Shown: positions 1 to 7,409, counted from the stretch's first letter. The stretch is DNA of 8,102 nucleotides from Acetobacteraceae bacterium (GCA_027306955.1 DAHUXX010000250.1:1-8102), one strand, 5' to 3'. Notes: generated by a model not told the origin, from the sequence alone. Numbers and translations are program-made.

Positions 1-1625
1 AGAAACGCGTCGAAGCGCTGCAGCACGGCGTCCGGTGCGCGCTGCTCGGCCAGCGCCTCCAGCAGCTCGGGGAGCAAGCGAGCCATCAGCCCGCGCGAAC
101 GCTCCGAGCGCAAGGAGCGCGGGCGGCCGGCGAGCCAGCCCGTGGCAAGCTCGGCCACCGCCGCGGGCTCGGCGAAACCCATGGCGCGCAACGCCGCCAT
201 GGTGCTCGGCGGCGGCTCGGGCCCCATGAAGTCGAGCGGCGGCGCCTCGTCGGTGGCATGGCCGAACACGTCGGCGAAACGCGCGCGCACGTCATCGAGC
301 AGGGTCGCGAGATCTCGTGCGAAGGCCTCCGCACCCGGCGCGCCCATGAACACCGCGAACGCCGCGAATTCGTCGCGGGTGCGGGGCAGGCTGTGGGTCT
401 GGTGATCGGCAACCATTTGCAGCCGGTGCTCCACCGCGCGCAGCCGCTGGTAGGCGCGCGCGAGGAAGGAGGCGGCGTCCTGGCCGACATGCCCGGCGGC
501 CGCGAGCGCCGGCAGCGCCTCCAGCGTGCGCGGCGTGCGCAGCTCCGGCGCGCGCCCGCCCCAGACGAGCTGCTGGGTCTGGGCCAGGAACTCGATCTCG
601 CGGATGCCGCCCTCGCCGAGCTTCACGTCGTGGCCGAGCAGGCGTTCGACGGGGTCGGCGCTGGCGGCGAGTGCCGTGCCACTGTGCGCGTCGATGCGCC
701 GCTTCATCGCCTCGATATCGGCGATGGCCGCGAAATCAAGATGGCGGCGCCAGACGAAGGGGCGAATCGCGTCGAGGAAATGCAGGCCCAGCGCGATGTC
801 GCCGGCCACCGGGCGCGCCTTCAGCATCGCCGCGCGCTCCCAGTTCTGGCCCATGCTTTCGTAGTAGGCGAGCGCCGCGGGCAGCGCGATCACGGGCGGG
901 GTCGCGGCCGGATCCGGGCGCAGGCGCAGATCGACGCGGAACACGTAGCCATCGGCGTCGCGCGCCTCCATCAGGGTCGCGATGTCTCGCGCCATCCGGG
1001 CCCAGAACTGCGCCGGCGCCTCGCCACGATAGGTGCCGGCGTCCGGGTCCTGCAACAGGATGAGGTCGATGTCGCTCGAGTAGTTGAGTTCGCCGGCGCC
1101 GAGCTTGCCCATGCCGAGCACGGCGAAGCCGCAGCGCACGGAGGGGCTGGCGCGGCGTGGCAGCCGCAGATCCGCCGCGTGGTACAGGAGGTGGTCGACG
1201 CTGGCCAAAAGCGCCGCCTCCGCGAGTTCCGAGAGCGCGGCGGTGACACGCGCCAGCGGCCAGACGCCGCCGATATCGGCGAGGGCAACGGCAAGCGCAA
1301 GGCGCCGCTTGGCAACGCGCAACGCCGTGGCGAGGTCCGGACGCGGCGTCGATGGCGCGGCGGCGCGCACCCCCGCCAGGGCGGCGGCGACCGCCGGTTC
1401 CGGGCCCTGGCGGGCGAAGCCGAGCACGACCTCGGGCTCGCGCAGCGCGAGATCCGCGAGATACGGCGAGCCGCCGCCGATTGCGGCCAGCATCGCGCGC
1501 GCCGCCGGCCGCGCCGCGAGCCGCCGCTCTGCGGCACCGAGCGCCGCGAAACGTTCAAGAAGGCGTTCCGCGGCGTCGGGATCGGCGGGACGGGGCCAGG
1601 CGGCGGGAAGGGTGAAACCGGGCAT
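1..1625 (-). CDS. glnE: Bifunctional glutamine synthetase adenylyltransferase/adenylyl-removing enzyme, N-terminal part (3' end outside window)
   Basis: GlnE adenylylates glutamine synthetase to switch it off and removes the AMP to switch it on, responding to PII proteins and glutamine in the cytoplasm. The window holds 541 codons read from an ATG at 1625; the family is usually about 950 residues. What is present is therefore the whole deadenylylase nucleotidyltransferase domain and the start of the central region, while the C-terminal adenylyltransferase domain lies off the left edge. Visible landmarks: GGGSPYLADLALREP (residues 50-64); the nucleotidyltransferase motif GMGKLGAGELNYSSDIDLI (171-189), whose D185 and D187 should bind metal; LRLRPDP (233-239); NWERAAMLKARPVAGD (261-276); GGIREIEF (339-346); VEHRLQMV (398-405). 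No stop interrupts the frame. The start is the first ATG before the conserved N-terminus, but no clear ribosome binding site precedes it. The neighbouring YhdP-like gene is divergent, 17 bp away. Confidence 0.95.
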   Translation of the reverse strand, partial: MPGFTLPAAWPRPADPDAAERLLERFAALGAAERRLAARPAARAMLAAIGGGSPYLADLALREPEVVLGFARQGPEPAVAAALAGVRAAAPSTPRPDLATALRVAKRRLALAVALADIGGVWPLARVTAALSELAEAALLASVDHLLYHAADLRLPRRASPSVRCGFAVLGMGKLGAGELNYSSDIDLILLQDPDAGTYRGEAPAQFWARMARDIATLMEARDADGYVFRVDLRLRPDPAATPPVIALPAALAYYESMGQNWERAAMLKARPVAGDIALGLHFLDAIRPFVWRRHLDFAAIADIEAMKRRIDAHSGTALAASADPVERLLGHDVKLGEGGIREIEFLAQTQQLVWGGRAPELRTPRTLEALPALAAAGHVGQDAASFLARAYQRLRAVEHRLQMVADHQTHSLPRTRDEFAAFAVFMGAPGAEAFARDLATLLDDVRARFADVFGHATDEAPPLDFMGPEPPPSTMAALRAMGFAEPAAVAELATGWLAGRPRSLRSERSRGLMARLLPELLEALAEQRAPDAVLQRFDAF

Positions 1626-1631
1626 CGGGCC

Positions 1632-1637
1632 GGAGGG
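1632..1637 (+). promoter_or_regulatory. Ribosome binding site of the YhdP-like gene, supports GTG start
   Basis: GGAGGG lies 5 nt before the GTG at 1643. No ATG lies in frame until inside the membrane helix, so this site decides the start. It falls in the 17-bp gap between the divergent start codons of glnE and this gene. Confidence 0.7.
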
Positions 1638-1642
1638 TCGCG

Positions 1643-4600
1643 GTGAGGCGGTGGGCAGGTCAAGCGGCGCATCGCGCCGGGCGCCACACGCTGCGCCTCG
1701 GGCGGCATGGTGCCCATATCCTCTCCGAGATCCTGATCGGCGCGATGCTGCTGCTCGTGCTCGGCGCCGGCGGCCTGGCCTGGCGGCTGTCGCAGGGGCC
1801 TTGGGAACCGCCGGCGCTGGCGCGCGAACTGGAACAAGCCGCGGCACCGGGGCTCACGCTCTCGATCGGGCACGCGGCGCTGGCCTGGGAGGGTTTCGCG
1901 CAGGGCGGTACCGCGCCGCTCGATATCCGCCTCTCGGACATCGCGGTCATGGGGCCGAACGGGACGCGCCAACTGGCGGTGCCGCGCGCAAGGGTGGCGC
2001 TCTCCGTGTCTGCCCTGCTCACCGGGCGCGTGCGCGTGCGGCAGGTGGAGATCGACGGCCCGGCATTGACGTTGGAGCGCGACCAGGAAGGCAATGTCCG
2101 CATCGCGCGTTTTGGCCAGGCGGGGGAGAACACGCCGCTCGGCGGGCTGCTCGCGGCGCTCGCCGCTCCTCCCGGCGGCAGCGGGCCGCTCGCGTCGTTA
2201 CGCCGCGTGAGCCTGCGTAACGGCAGCGTCACCTTCATCGATCAGCAACTCGGAGCGACGTGGAACGCACGGCATCTCAGCCTGGAACTGCGTCGCGGGG
2301 CGGCAGGCGGCGCGACCGCGACGCTGCGCTACGAGGTGGAGGTCGGCGGGAAGGCCACCCCTGTGGACGCAACCGGTACGATTCCGCAAGGGTTTGGCAC
2401 GCGGCAGGCAGGGCCGATACAGCTCACCGCACGGTTCGGCGCGGTCGTTCCGGCCGATCTCGCGTCCCTCGCGCCGGCCTTCGCGCCGCTGGCCGCGGTG
2501 CATGTTCCCCTCTCGGCCTCCGGTGTCGTGCGGCTCGATTCCGGGCTTGCCGTCGCGGGGCTGGATCTCGCGGTGCATGCCGGCAACGGCACGATCGACA
2601 TCCATGGGCTCGCCGAGCCGATCGCCGGCGCGGATGTACAGGTGAAGGGCACGCCCCGGCATCTCACGATCGACCTCCGGCAGTTGCAGGTGGCGCCGCA
2701 GGGCGCGCCGGTATCCACGCTGCGCGGCCAGATCGACCTCTCGCACGCCGCATACGGGTATGCGCTCGCGGCAAGCGCGAGCCTCGACCGGTTGCACTTC
2801 GCCGACATCGCCCAGGTCTGGCCGAAGGGCCTGGGCGGCGACAACACCGAGTCCTGGCTCGCCAGGAACATCACCGCAGGCGAGGCGACGGATGGCAACG
2901 TGCGGCTCAGCGCGTGGATCGCGCCGGATTTCTCCAACGCGATGGTGACCATGGTCTCGGGCGGCATCGCCGGCCAAAACCTCACCGTGCACTGGCTGGC
3001 ACCCATCCCGCCGGTGGAACACGTCGACGCGCAGATGAGCTTCGAGGGGCCGGACGCGCTCAGGATCACCGCCAAGGGCGGCCGCCAGGCGGGCACCGGC
3101 CTGGTTGCCTCGCAGGCGAGCGTGGTGATCAGCGGGCTCGATCAGCATGACCAATTCGCCGATATCGCGGTCGGGCTTACCGGGCCCGCCGCCGACGTGG
3201 TCGGCGTCCTCGGCAACCCGAGGCTCAACCTTATCGCGCGCGCGCACCTGCCTCTCAACGGCGTACGCGGCGAGATCGCCGGCACGCTGCGCATCCCGCG
3301 ACTGCCGCTGCTCGCGCGTCTCAAGGCCGACGAGGTGCAGGTGCAGGCCAAGGGCACGACGACGAACCTGCATGTCGGCGGCCTGGTGGCCGGGCGGGAC
3401 CTCAACAACGGCAATTTCTCGTTTTCAGTCAGCAACGACGGCCTGACGCTGGAGGGCAACGCCGCGGTCGCGGGGATACCCAGCAAGGTGAACGCGGCGC
3501 TCGATTTCCGCGCCGGTCCTGCGAGCCAGGTCACCGAACAGGCGCGCGTGACCGGCAGCACCACGGGCTCGGCGCTTGCCGCCATCGGCCTCGATACGCT
3601 CGGCGCGCGGCACGGCCCTGTCGCGGCGGAGGCAAACTGGCAGCGCGAGCGCAGCGGCGCCGGGACACTTGCCTTCAACGCCGACCTCGCAGCGGCGACG
3701 GTTGTGGTGCCGGAACTCGGCTGGCGCAAGGACGCCGGCACTGCCGCGCGCCTGCAGGGGCGGCTGCTGCTCGCCGGCGACCGCATCACGGCGCTCGACG
3801 GCCTGTCGCTGCGCGGCACTGGGATCGATGTCCAGGGCAAGCTCGATTTCGCCGGCGGCAAGCCGAGCCTGCTGGTGCTGAACCGGCTGCTCTGGGACCC
3901 GGGCACCGACGCGAGCCTCGCGGTCGGCTTCCCACAGACGCCCCAGACCCCCTGGAACATTGCGGTGAACGGTAGCCGCTTCGACGTCTCGGCGCTGTTG
4001 GCACCGGCGAAGCAGCCGCAGCCGGCGAAGCCGCCGGTCGATCGCACGCAGCCGAAGCGCGGCCCCGCCTGGGATGCAGTGGTGACGCTGGGGCGACTGG
4101 TGACGGGACCGGGGCTCGGGCTCGACCATATCACCTTGCGGGCACGCGACGACGGGTTGCGGCTCACGTCGCTGAACGCCGAGGGCATGACGGGCAGAGC
4201 AGCGTTCTCCGCCTCGATCGTGCGACAACCGGCAGGCTATGCGATGCGCGCCACCGCCGCGGACGCCGGCTCGCTGCTCGCCGCGAGCCGCGCCACCGAT
4301 TCCGTGATCGGCGGCAACCTCGACGTCACGGCGACCGATCCCGGCACGTCGCCGCTCTCGAACTGGTCGGGCACGGTCACGATGCGCGGCTTCTCGGTGC
4401 GCAACCAGCCGGTGCTGGGCAAGCTGTTGCAGGCAATGACGCTCTATGGCGTGCTCGATGCGCTGCGCAGCAAGGGGGTGGCATTCGACACCCTCATCGC
4501 GCCGTTCCGTTACCAGAACGATACCATCACGCTTTCGGAGGCACGCGCCTTCAGCGCCTCGCTCGGCATGACGGCGAAGGGCACGATCGACCTCGCCGCC

Positions 4601-4906
4601 AATCGCTGCGACGTCCAGGGCACGCTTGTGCCGGCCTATTTCTTCAACACGCTGCTGGGCCGGATGCCGTTCATCGGCCAGCTGTTCAGCCCCGAGAAGG
4701 GCGGCGGGCTGTTCGCCGCGACCTACGGCGTGAAGGGCGACTGCAACGATCCCGCGGTCGGGGTCAACCCGCTGGCCGCGCTGACGCCGGGGTTCCTGCG
4801 CGGCGTGTTCGGAATCTTCGACGAGCCGGCGACGCCGGGGGCTCCGGCAGCGCCGGCGCCTCCCCCCGGGAACGGCACCGCCCCGGCGCCCGGCGGCAAA
4901 CGCTAA
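1643..4906 (+). CDS. YhdP/AsmA-like envelope protein (AsmA-like C-terminal region, DUF3971 type)
   Basis: A 1087-residue protein with an arginine-rich cytoplasmic start (1-28), one membrane helix at about 29-49 (core LIGAMLLLVLGAGGLAW), then a long body of alternating short beta-type segments expected in the periplasm. Bacterial AsmA-like proteins (YhdP, TamB, YdbH) form beta-rich grooves that move phospholipid between inner and outer membranes; that role is inferred here from the family. The C-terminal AsmA-like block at about 980-1060 is the clearest match: GTLVPAYFFNTLLGRMPFIG, then GGGLFAATYGVKG, then GVNPLAALTPGFLRGVFG. A Pro/Lys-rich linker lies near 788-805 and a Pro/Ala/Gly-rich tail after about 1060. 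The only two cysteines I find are C989 and C1034, both in the C-terminal block. The start is GTG, chosen because GGAGGG sits 5 nt upstream and the signal-anchor follows directly. E. coli YhdP is somewhat longer (about 1266 residues). Confidence 0.88.
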   Translation: MRRWAGQAAHRAGRHTLRLGRHGAHILSEILIGAMLLLVLGAGGLAWRLSQGPWEPPALARELEQAAAPGLTLSIGHAALAWEGFAQGGTAPLDIRLSDIAVMGPNGTRQLAVPRARVALSVSALLTGRVRVRQVEIDGPALTLERDQEGNVRIARFGQAGENTPLGGLLAALAAPPGGSGPLASLRRVSLRNGSVTFIDQQLGATWNARHLSLELRRGAAGGATATLRYEVEVGGKATPVDATGTIPQGFGTRQAGPIQLTARFGAVVPADLASLAPAFAPLAAVHVPLSASGVVRLDSGLAVAGLDLAVHAGNGTIDIHGLAEPIAGADVQVKGTPRHLTIDLRQLQVAPQGAPVSTLRGQIDLSHAAYGYALAASASLDRLHFADIAQVWPKGLGGDNTESWLARNITAGEATDGNVRLSAWIAPDFSNAMVTMVSGGIAGQNLTVHWLAPIPPVEHVDAQMSFEGPDALRITAKGGRQAGTGLVASQASVVISGLDQHDQFADIAVGLTGPAADVVGVLGNPRLNLIARAHLPLNGVRGEIAGTLRIPRLPLLARLKADEVQVQAKGTTTNLHVGGLVAGRDLNNGNFSFSVSNDGLTLEGNAAVAGIPSKVNAALDFRAGPASQVTEQARVTGSTTGSALAAIGLDTLGARHGPVAAEANWQRERSGAGTLAFNADLAAATVVVPELGWRKDAGTAARLQGRLLLAGDRITALDGLSLRGTGIDVQGKLDFAGGKPSLLVLNRLLWDPGTDASLAVGFPQTPQTPWNIAVNGSRFDVSALLAPAKQPQPAKPPVDRTQPKRGPAWDAVVTLGRLVTGPGLGLDHITLRARDDGLRLTSLNAEGMTGRAAFSASIVRQPAGYAMRATAADAGSLLAASRATDSVIGGNLDVTATDPGTSPLSNWSGTVTMRGFSVRNQPVLGKLLQAMTLYGVLDALRSKGVAFDTLIAPFRYQNDTITLSEARAFSASLGMTAKGTIDLAANRCDVQGTLVPAYFFNTLLGRMPFIGQLFSPEKGGGLFAATYGVKGDCNDPAVGVNPLAALTPGFLRGVFGIFDEPATPGAPAAPAPPPGNGTAPAPGGKR

Positions 4907-4923
4907 GGCCCACGCGCCATGGC

Positions 4924-4948
4924 TGCCGCGGGGGGTTCGCCGCGGGCA
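4924..4948. terminator. Possible bidirectional terminator hairpin between convergent genes
   Basis: CCGCGG (4926-4931) can pair with CCGCGG (4940-4945) around an 8-nt loop, and TG/CA extends the stem past a one-base bulge. It lies in the 47-bp gap between the stop of the YhdP-like gene and the stop of the DOPA-dioxygenase-like gene, where a shared terminator would be expected. There is no T-tract on either side, so this could be chance in GC-rich sequence. Confidence 0.3.
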
Positions 4949-4953
4949 AGGGC

Positions 4954-5325
4954 TCAGGCGTCGCGCGGTTCCGTCTCCGGCAGGTTGCTCGCGTCGAGCA
5001 GCAACACCGCGCCCATCCACAGCGCGTGCAGCAGATGGTCGTCCTTCGGCCTTCCGGTCTCCGGGTGAAGCAGGATGGTCAGGCCCTGGCGGTTGAGGGC
5101 GAGAAAGGGGGCGAGCACCGGGAAATCCTCCGGGGCGAAGGCGATCTGGTACATCGATTGCGGATGCGGACCGACCTTGGCGTCGTGCCAGCGGCCGAGG
5201 TGCGCGGCTGGATGCCGCCCGGCGACCCAGGCGCGGAGTTGTTCCGCGACGGGGCGCGTCTCCGGCGTGTAGTAGACATGGGCGTGCCAGGCGTGGACGC
5301 TGGCGGCTTCCTGTGGAGCGGTCAT
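4954..5325 (-). CDS. DOPA 4,5-dioxygenase family protein
   Basis: A small cytoplasmic protein of 123 residues, matching the usual size of the bacterial DOPA 4,5-dioxygenase-like family (about 110-120 residues, ferredoxin-like fold). Plant and fungal members extradiol-cleave DOPA; the bacterial substrate is generally unknown, so only the family is called. Visible features: WHAHVYY (residues 13-19), matching the family's HxH-Y start with H14 and H16 as candidate metal ligands; HLGRWHDAKVGPHPQSMYQI (42-61); LTILLHPETG (82-91); and DDHLLHALWMG (95-105), with H87, H97 and H100 as further conserved histidines. The frame is open upstream to 5541, but the residues before the ATG at 5325 are Arg/Ala-rich and unlike the family. 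They would also run through the start of the divergent GNAT gene. That ATG has a weak purine stretch (GGAAA) 6 nt upstream. The gene converges on the YhdP-like gene. Confidence 0.85.
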   Translation of the reverse strand: MTAPQEAASVHAWHAHVYYTPETRPVAEQLRAWVAGRHPAAHLGRWHDAKVGPHPQSMYQIAFAPEDFPVLAPFLALNRQGLTILLHPETGRPKDDHLLHALWMGAVLLLDASNLPETEPRDA

Positions 5326-5340
5326 GCGCGGTTTCCAGAC

Positions 5341-5347
5341 GGAGGAG
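5341..5347 (+). promoter_or_regulatory. Shine-Dalgarno-like purine tract upstream of GNAT gene
   Basis: GGAGGAG is a near-perfect ribosome-binding sequence but lies 19 nt before ATG 5367, too far for ideal use. Its ideal spacing falls near the in-frame ATC at 5358, a very rare start codon. It may be the real site with unusual spacing, or a coincidence in the divergent gap. Confidence 0.35.
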
Positions 5348-5366
5348 AAACCGATACATCGGGCGC

Positions 5367-5939
5367 ATGCCTGACGCCATGCCATTCTCGCTCGTCGTGC
5401 CGGCGCGCGACCATCTTGCGAGCTACGCGGCCGCGCTGGAGACTGGCTGGTCGCCCAACACGCTGCGTGACGTGAGCGGCGACCAGCTCGCCTCAATCCG
5501 CGCCGATGACGATGCGTTCCTGCAGGGCCTGGTGCCGACACCGGGCGAGACGATCACGCTGCCGGACGGTCGGGTGGTGGAGCGTCTGCCAGGCTGTGTT
5601 CGCTGGATGTGGGACGGAGAGTTCGCGGGCTCGATCAACTTTCGCCACGTGCCAGGCACCGAGGCGCTGCCACCGCACGTGCTCGGCCATATCGGCTACG
5701 CGGTGGTGCCGTGGAAGCGACGGCGCGGTTATGCCAGCGCGGCGCTGGGACTCATGCTCGCGGTCGCGCGCGAGGCGGGGATGGCGCGCGTCGAAGTCTG
5801 CTGCGACTCCGAAAACGCGATCTCGCGTCGCGTGATCGAGCGTAACGGCGGCATGCTGCTTCGCCGCCTGCCCAACCCGCACCGTGAAGGGCAGACGGAA
5901 CTGGTGTTCCGCCTGCCCTGTCCCGAAGCTTCTACTTGA
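5367..5939 (+). CDS. GNAT family N-acetyltransferase
   Basis: A 190-residue protein of the Gcn5-related acetyltransferase fold, transferring acetyl from acetyl-CoA to an unknown amine. The acetyl-CoA pyrophosphate-binding motif A is clear: strand and turn HIGYAVVPW (108-116), then the R/Q-x-x-G-x-G/A loop RRRGYA (118-123) and helix ASAALGLMLAVARE. Motif B follows: RVEVCCDSEN (141-150), then S153, I157 and NGG (160-162), the usual N-x-x-S-x-x-x-I-x-x-N-G-G spacing. It resembles the COG3981-type predicted acetyltransferases. The start is uncertain: ATG 5367 is used here, ATG 5379 is also in frame, and the strong purine tract GGAGGAG at 5341-5347 lies 19 nt before 5367. The stop at 5937-5939 lies inside the 3' end of the convergent small transporter gene. 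It is divergent from the DOPA-dioxygenase-like gene across 41 bp. Confidence 0.85.
   Translation: MPDAMPFSLVVPARDHLASYAAALETGWSPNTLRDVSGDQLASIRADDDAFLQGLVPTPGETITLPDGRVVERLPGCVRWMWDGEFAGSINFRHVPGTEALPPHVLGHIGYAVVPWKRRRGYASAALGLMLAVAREAGMARVEVCCDSENAISRRVIERNGGMLLRRLPNPHREGQTELVFRLPCPEAST
5888..5919 (-). terminator. Probable terminator hairpin of the MFS transporter operon, inside the GNAT coding end
   Basis: Arms 5888-5901 (AGGGCAGACGGAAC) and 5906-5919 (GTTCCGCCTGCCCT) pair over 14 positions with one mismatch around a 4-nt loop. In the minus-strand transcript the mismatch becomes a G-U wobble, so the stem is better on that strand. It begins 12 nt after the stop codon of the small transporter gene, the expected place for a terminator. 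It lies within the GNAT frame, 18 nt before that gene's stop. The following T-tract is poor (TCACGG). Confidence 0.45.
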
Positions 5940-6030
5940 ACAGCGCCACCGCCGATTGCAGCGTGTGAACAACGCCCCAGGCGAGCGGAAGTCCGACCAC
6001 CGCCCAGTAGACGACCATGCGCGCGCTCAT
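5932..6030 (-). CDS. 32-residue single-helix protein, MFS transporter small subunit-like
   Basis: The protein starts MSARMVVYWAVVGLPLAW and is 32 residues long with one hydrophobic segment (about 6-24) containing the pattern W-x-x-V-G-L-P-L-A-W-G-V, followed by a short amphipathic end and a final Lys. I recognise the pattern from the small proteins encoded directly after oxalate/formate-type MFS carriers and named MFS transporter small subunit; their biochemical role is little known. Its ATG overlaps the transporter's stop as TGATG, and AGGAGG (6038-6043) lies 7 nt upstream, so translation is very probably coupled. An upstream in-frame ATG at 6129 would give 65 residues, but the extra part is Arg/Pro-rich, lies wholly inside the transporter gene and is unlikely to be used. 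Its last 8 bp overlap the tail of the GNAT gene on the other strand. It is inferred to sit in the inner membrane beside the carrier. Confidence 0.8.
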   Translation of the reverse strand: MSARMVVYWAVVGLPLAWGVVHTLQSAVALFK

Positions 6031-7391
6031 CAGTTGGCCTCCTGTCCGACGGCACCCCGGTAATGGTGCCTCTCGTGCACTGCCGACATCAACAGGTTGG
6101 CGATCAGCCCGACGACCAGCAGGGCACACATGACGTGCAGCGTGCTGGCGTAGAGCTCCGCACCCTTCATCCCGAGCGAGGCCTCATAGGCGCGGAGCTG
6201 GCCAATCAGCAGCGGCCCGAGCACACCCGCCGCCGACCAGGCGGTGAGCAGCACGCCATGGATGGCGCCCACCTGCATGCCGCCGAAGATATCCTTGAGG
6301 TACGCGGGAACCGCCGCGAAGCCGCCGCCATACATACTGATGATGATGCAGATCGCCAGGACGAAGAGGGTCAGCGCGCCGGCATCGCCCAGCGCCGGTG
6401 CGAACCAGTAGAGCACGATGCCGAGGACGAAGAAGCAGGCATAGGTGGCCTTGCGGCCGATGATGTCGGAAAGCGAGGACCAGAAGAACCGGCCCGCCAT
6501 GTTGAACAGGCTCAGCAGGCCCACGAAGCCGCCCGCCGCCACGGGCGAGACCCCCTTGAAGCTTTCCTGTAGCATCGGGCTCGCCTGCGACAACACCGCG
6601 ATGCCGGCGGTGACGTTCATGCAGAGCACGATCCATAGCAGGTAGAACTGCGGCGTGCGCAGCGCCGCCGAGGCCTCCACGTTCGCGGTTGTCACCATCT
6701 TCTTCGGCACGGCGGGCGCGGTCCAGCCCGCGGGCTTCCAGCCCGCCGCCGGCAGGCGCACGATCACCGCGCCGAACGTCATCATGATGAAGTAGGCGAT
6801 GCCCATGACCACGAAGGTCTCGGCGACACCCGAGGATGTCGCGGACTTGAAATGCGCCATCAGCGAAACCGAAAGCGGACCCGCGATGAAGGCGCCGCCG
6901 CCGAAGCCCATGATGGCGATGCCGGTAGCCATGCCCGGCCGGTCCGGGAACCATTTGATGAGCGTCGAGACCGGGGAGATGTAGCCAATGCCGAGGCCGC
7001 AACCGCCGATCACGCCATAGCCGAGGTAGATCACCCAGAGTTGGCGCGAGACGACGCCCAGCGCGCCGACCAGGAAGCCGCCGCCGAAACAGCACGCGGC
7101 GACGAACATCGCCTTGCGTGGCCCGACTCGCTCGACCCAGCGGCCGAACACCGCCGCGGACAGGCCCAGGAACAGGATAGCAATGGAGAAGATCCACAGC
7201 ACGTCGGGGATCGTCCAGTCGCCCGGTGCTTGCTTGGTACCGCCGATGAGGTGCGTCAGCGGCAGGTTGAAGGTGGAGAACGCATAGACCGAGCCGATCG
7301 AGAGATGCACCGCCAGGGCGGCGGGCGGGATCAGGGACCGATTGTAGTCCGGCGGCGCAATGCTATGCGCCCGATCGAAAAATCCGCTCAT
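6030..7391 (-). CDS. MFS transporter, oxalate/formate antiporter (OFA) family
   Basis: A 453-residue inner-membrane carrier with about 12 hydrophobic segments from residue 20 to 437 and a long central loop (about 213-245) between the two halves. Family marks: MFS motif A after helix 2, GRWVERVGPRKAM (83-95), and its repeat in the second half, GRFFWSSLSDIIGRK (300-314). The OFA pattern GLGIGYISPVSTLIKWFPD (132-150) continues RPGMATG, and PAYLKDIFGGMQVGAIHG (362-379) continues into a WSAAGV helix. OFA members include OxlT (oxalate2-/formate- exchange) and E. coli YhjX (pyruvate); the substrate here is not predictable from sequence, though a small carboxylate is likely. Start is ATG 7391; GGAGG at 7404-7408 lies 12 nt upstream, a long spacing. 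It is the first gene of a two-gene unit with the small subunit. A promoter and inverted repeats lie upstream. Confidence 0.92.
   Translation of the reverse strand: MSGFFDRAHSIAPPDYNRSLIPPAALAVHLSIGSVYAFSTFNLPLTHLIGGTKQAPGDWTIPDVLWIFSIAILFLGLSAAVFGRWVERVGPRKAMFVAACCFGGGFLVGALGVVSRQLWVIYLGYGVIGGCGLGIGYISPVSTLIKWFPDRPGMATGIAIMGFGGGAFIAGPLSVSLMAHFKSATSSGVAETFVVMGIAYFIMMTFGAVIVRLPAAGWKPAGWTAPAVPKKMVTTANVEASAALRTPQFYLLWIVLCMNVTAGIAVLSQASPMLQESFKGVSPVAAGGFVGLLSLFNMAGRFFWSSLSDIIGRKATYACFFVLGIVLYWFAPALGDAGALTLFVLAICIIISMYGGGFAAVPAYLKDIFGGMQVGAIHGVLLTAWSAAGVLGPLLIGQLRAYEASLGMKGAELYASTLHVMCALLVVGLIANLLMSAVHERHHYRGAVGQEAN
6038..6043 (-). promoter_or_regulatory. Ribosome binding site of the small-subunit gene
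   Basis: AGGAGG on the minus strand, inside the last codons of the transporter gene and 7 nt before the ATG at 6030. Together with the TGATG overlap it fixes the 32-residue start. Confidence 0.75.
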
Positions 7392-7403
7392 GGCGTGGCA
7401 TTT

Positions 7404-7409
7404 CCTCCC
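7404..7409 (-). promoter_or_regulatory. Ribosome binding site of the MFS transporter gene
   Basis: GGGAGG on the minus strand, 12 nt before ATG 7391. A second ATG at 7401 lies only 2 nt from this site and is out of frame with the transporter, so ATG 7391 is kept despite the long spacing. Confidence 0.5.

Noticed and set aside
258..1646. 462-residue open frame on the plus strand across glnE
   Set aside because: Low-complexity Arg/Gly/His-rich translation antisense to a gene with unmistakable GlnE motifs.
971..1972. 333-residue minus-strand frame spanning the glnE start
   Set aside because: It is out of frame with the GlnE motifs, Pro/Arg-rich, and overlaps the YhdP-like signal-anchor region.
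2198..3373. 391-residue minus-strand frame inside the YhdP-like gene
   Set aside because: Compositional shadow with no domain; the opposite strand has a continuous, family-like protein.
3425..5380. 651-residue open frame on the minus strand, opposite the YhdP-like gene
   Set aside because: It is Arg/Ala/Gly-rich with no recognisable domain, and covers both the YhdP-like and DOPA-dioxygenase-like genes in the wrong frame. Long antisense frames are expected in GC-rich DNA.
4954..5541. 195-residue version of the DOPA-dioxygenase-like protein
   Set aside because: The added 72 residues are Arg/Ala-rich, lie over the divergent GNAT start and exceed the normal family length; ATG 5325 fits.
5932..6129. 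65-residue version of the small transporter protein
   Set aside because: The extra N-terminal residues are Arg/Pro-rich, overlap the transporter coding region, and the good ribosome site points to the inner ATG at 6030.
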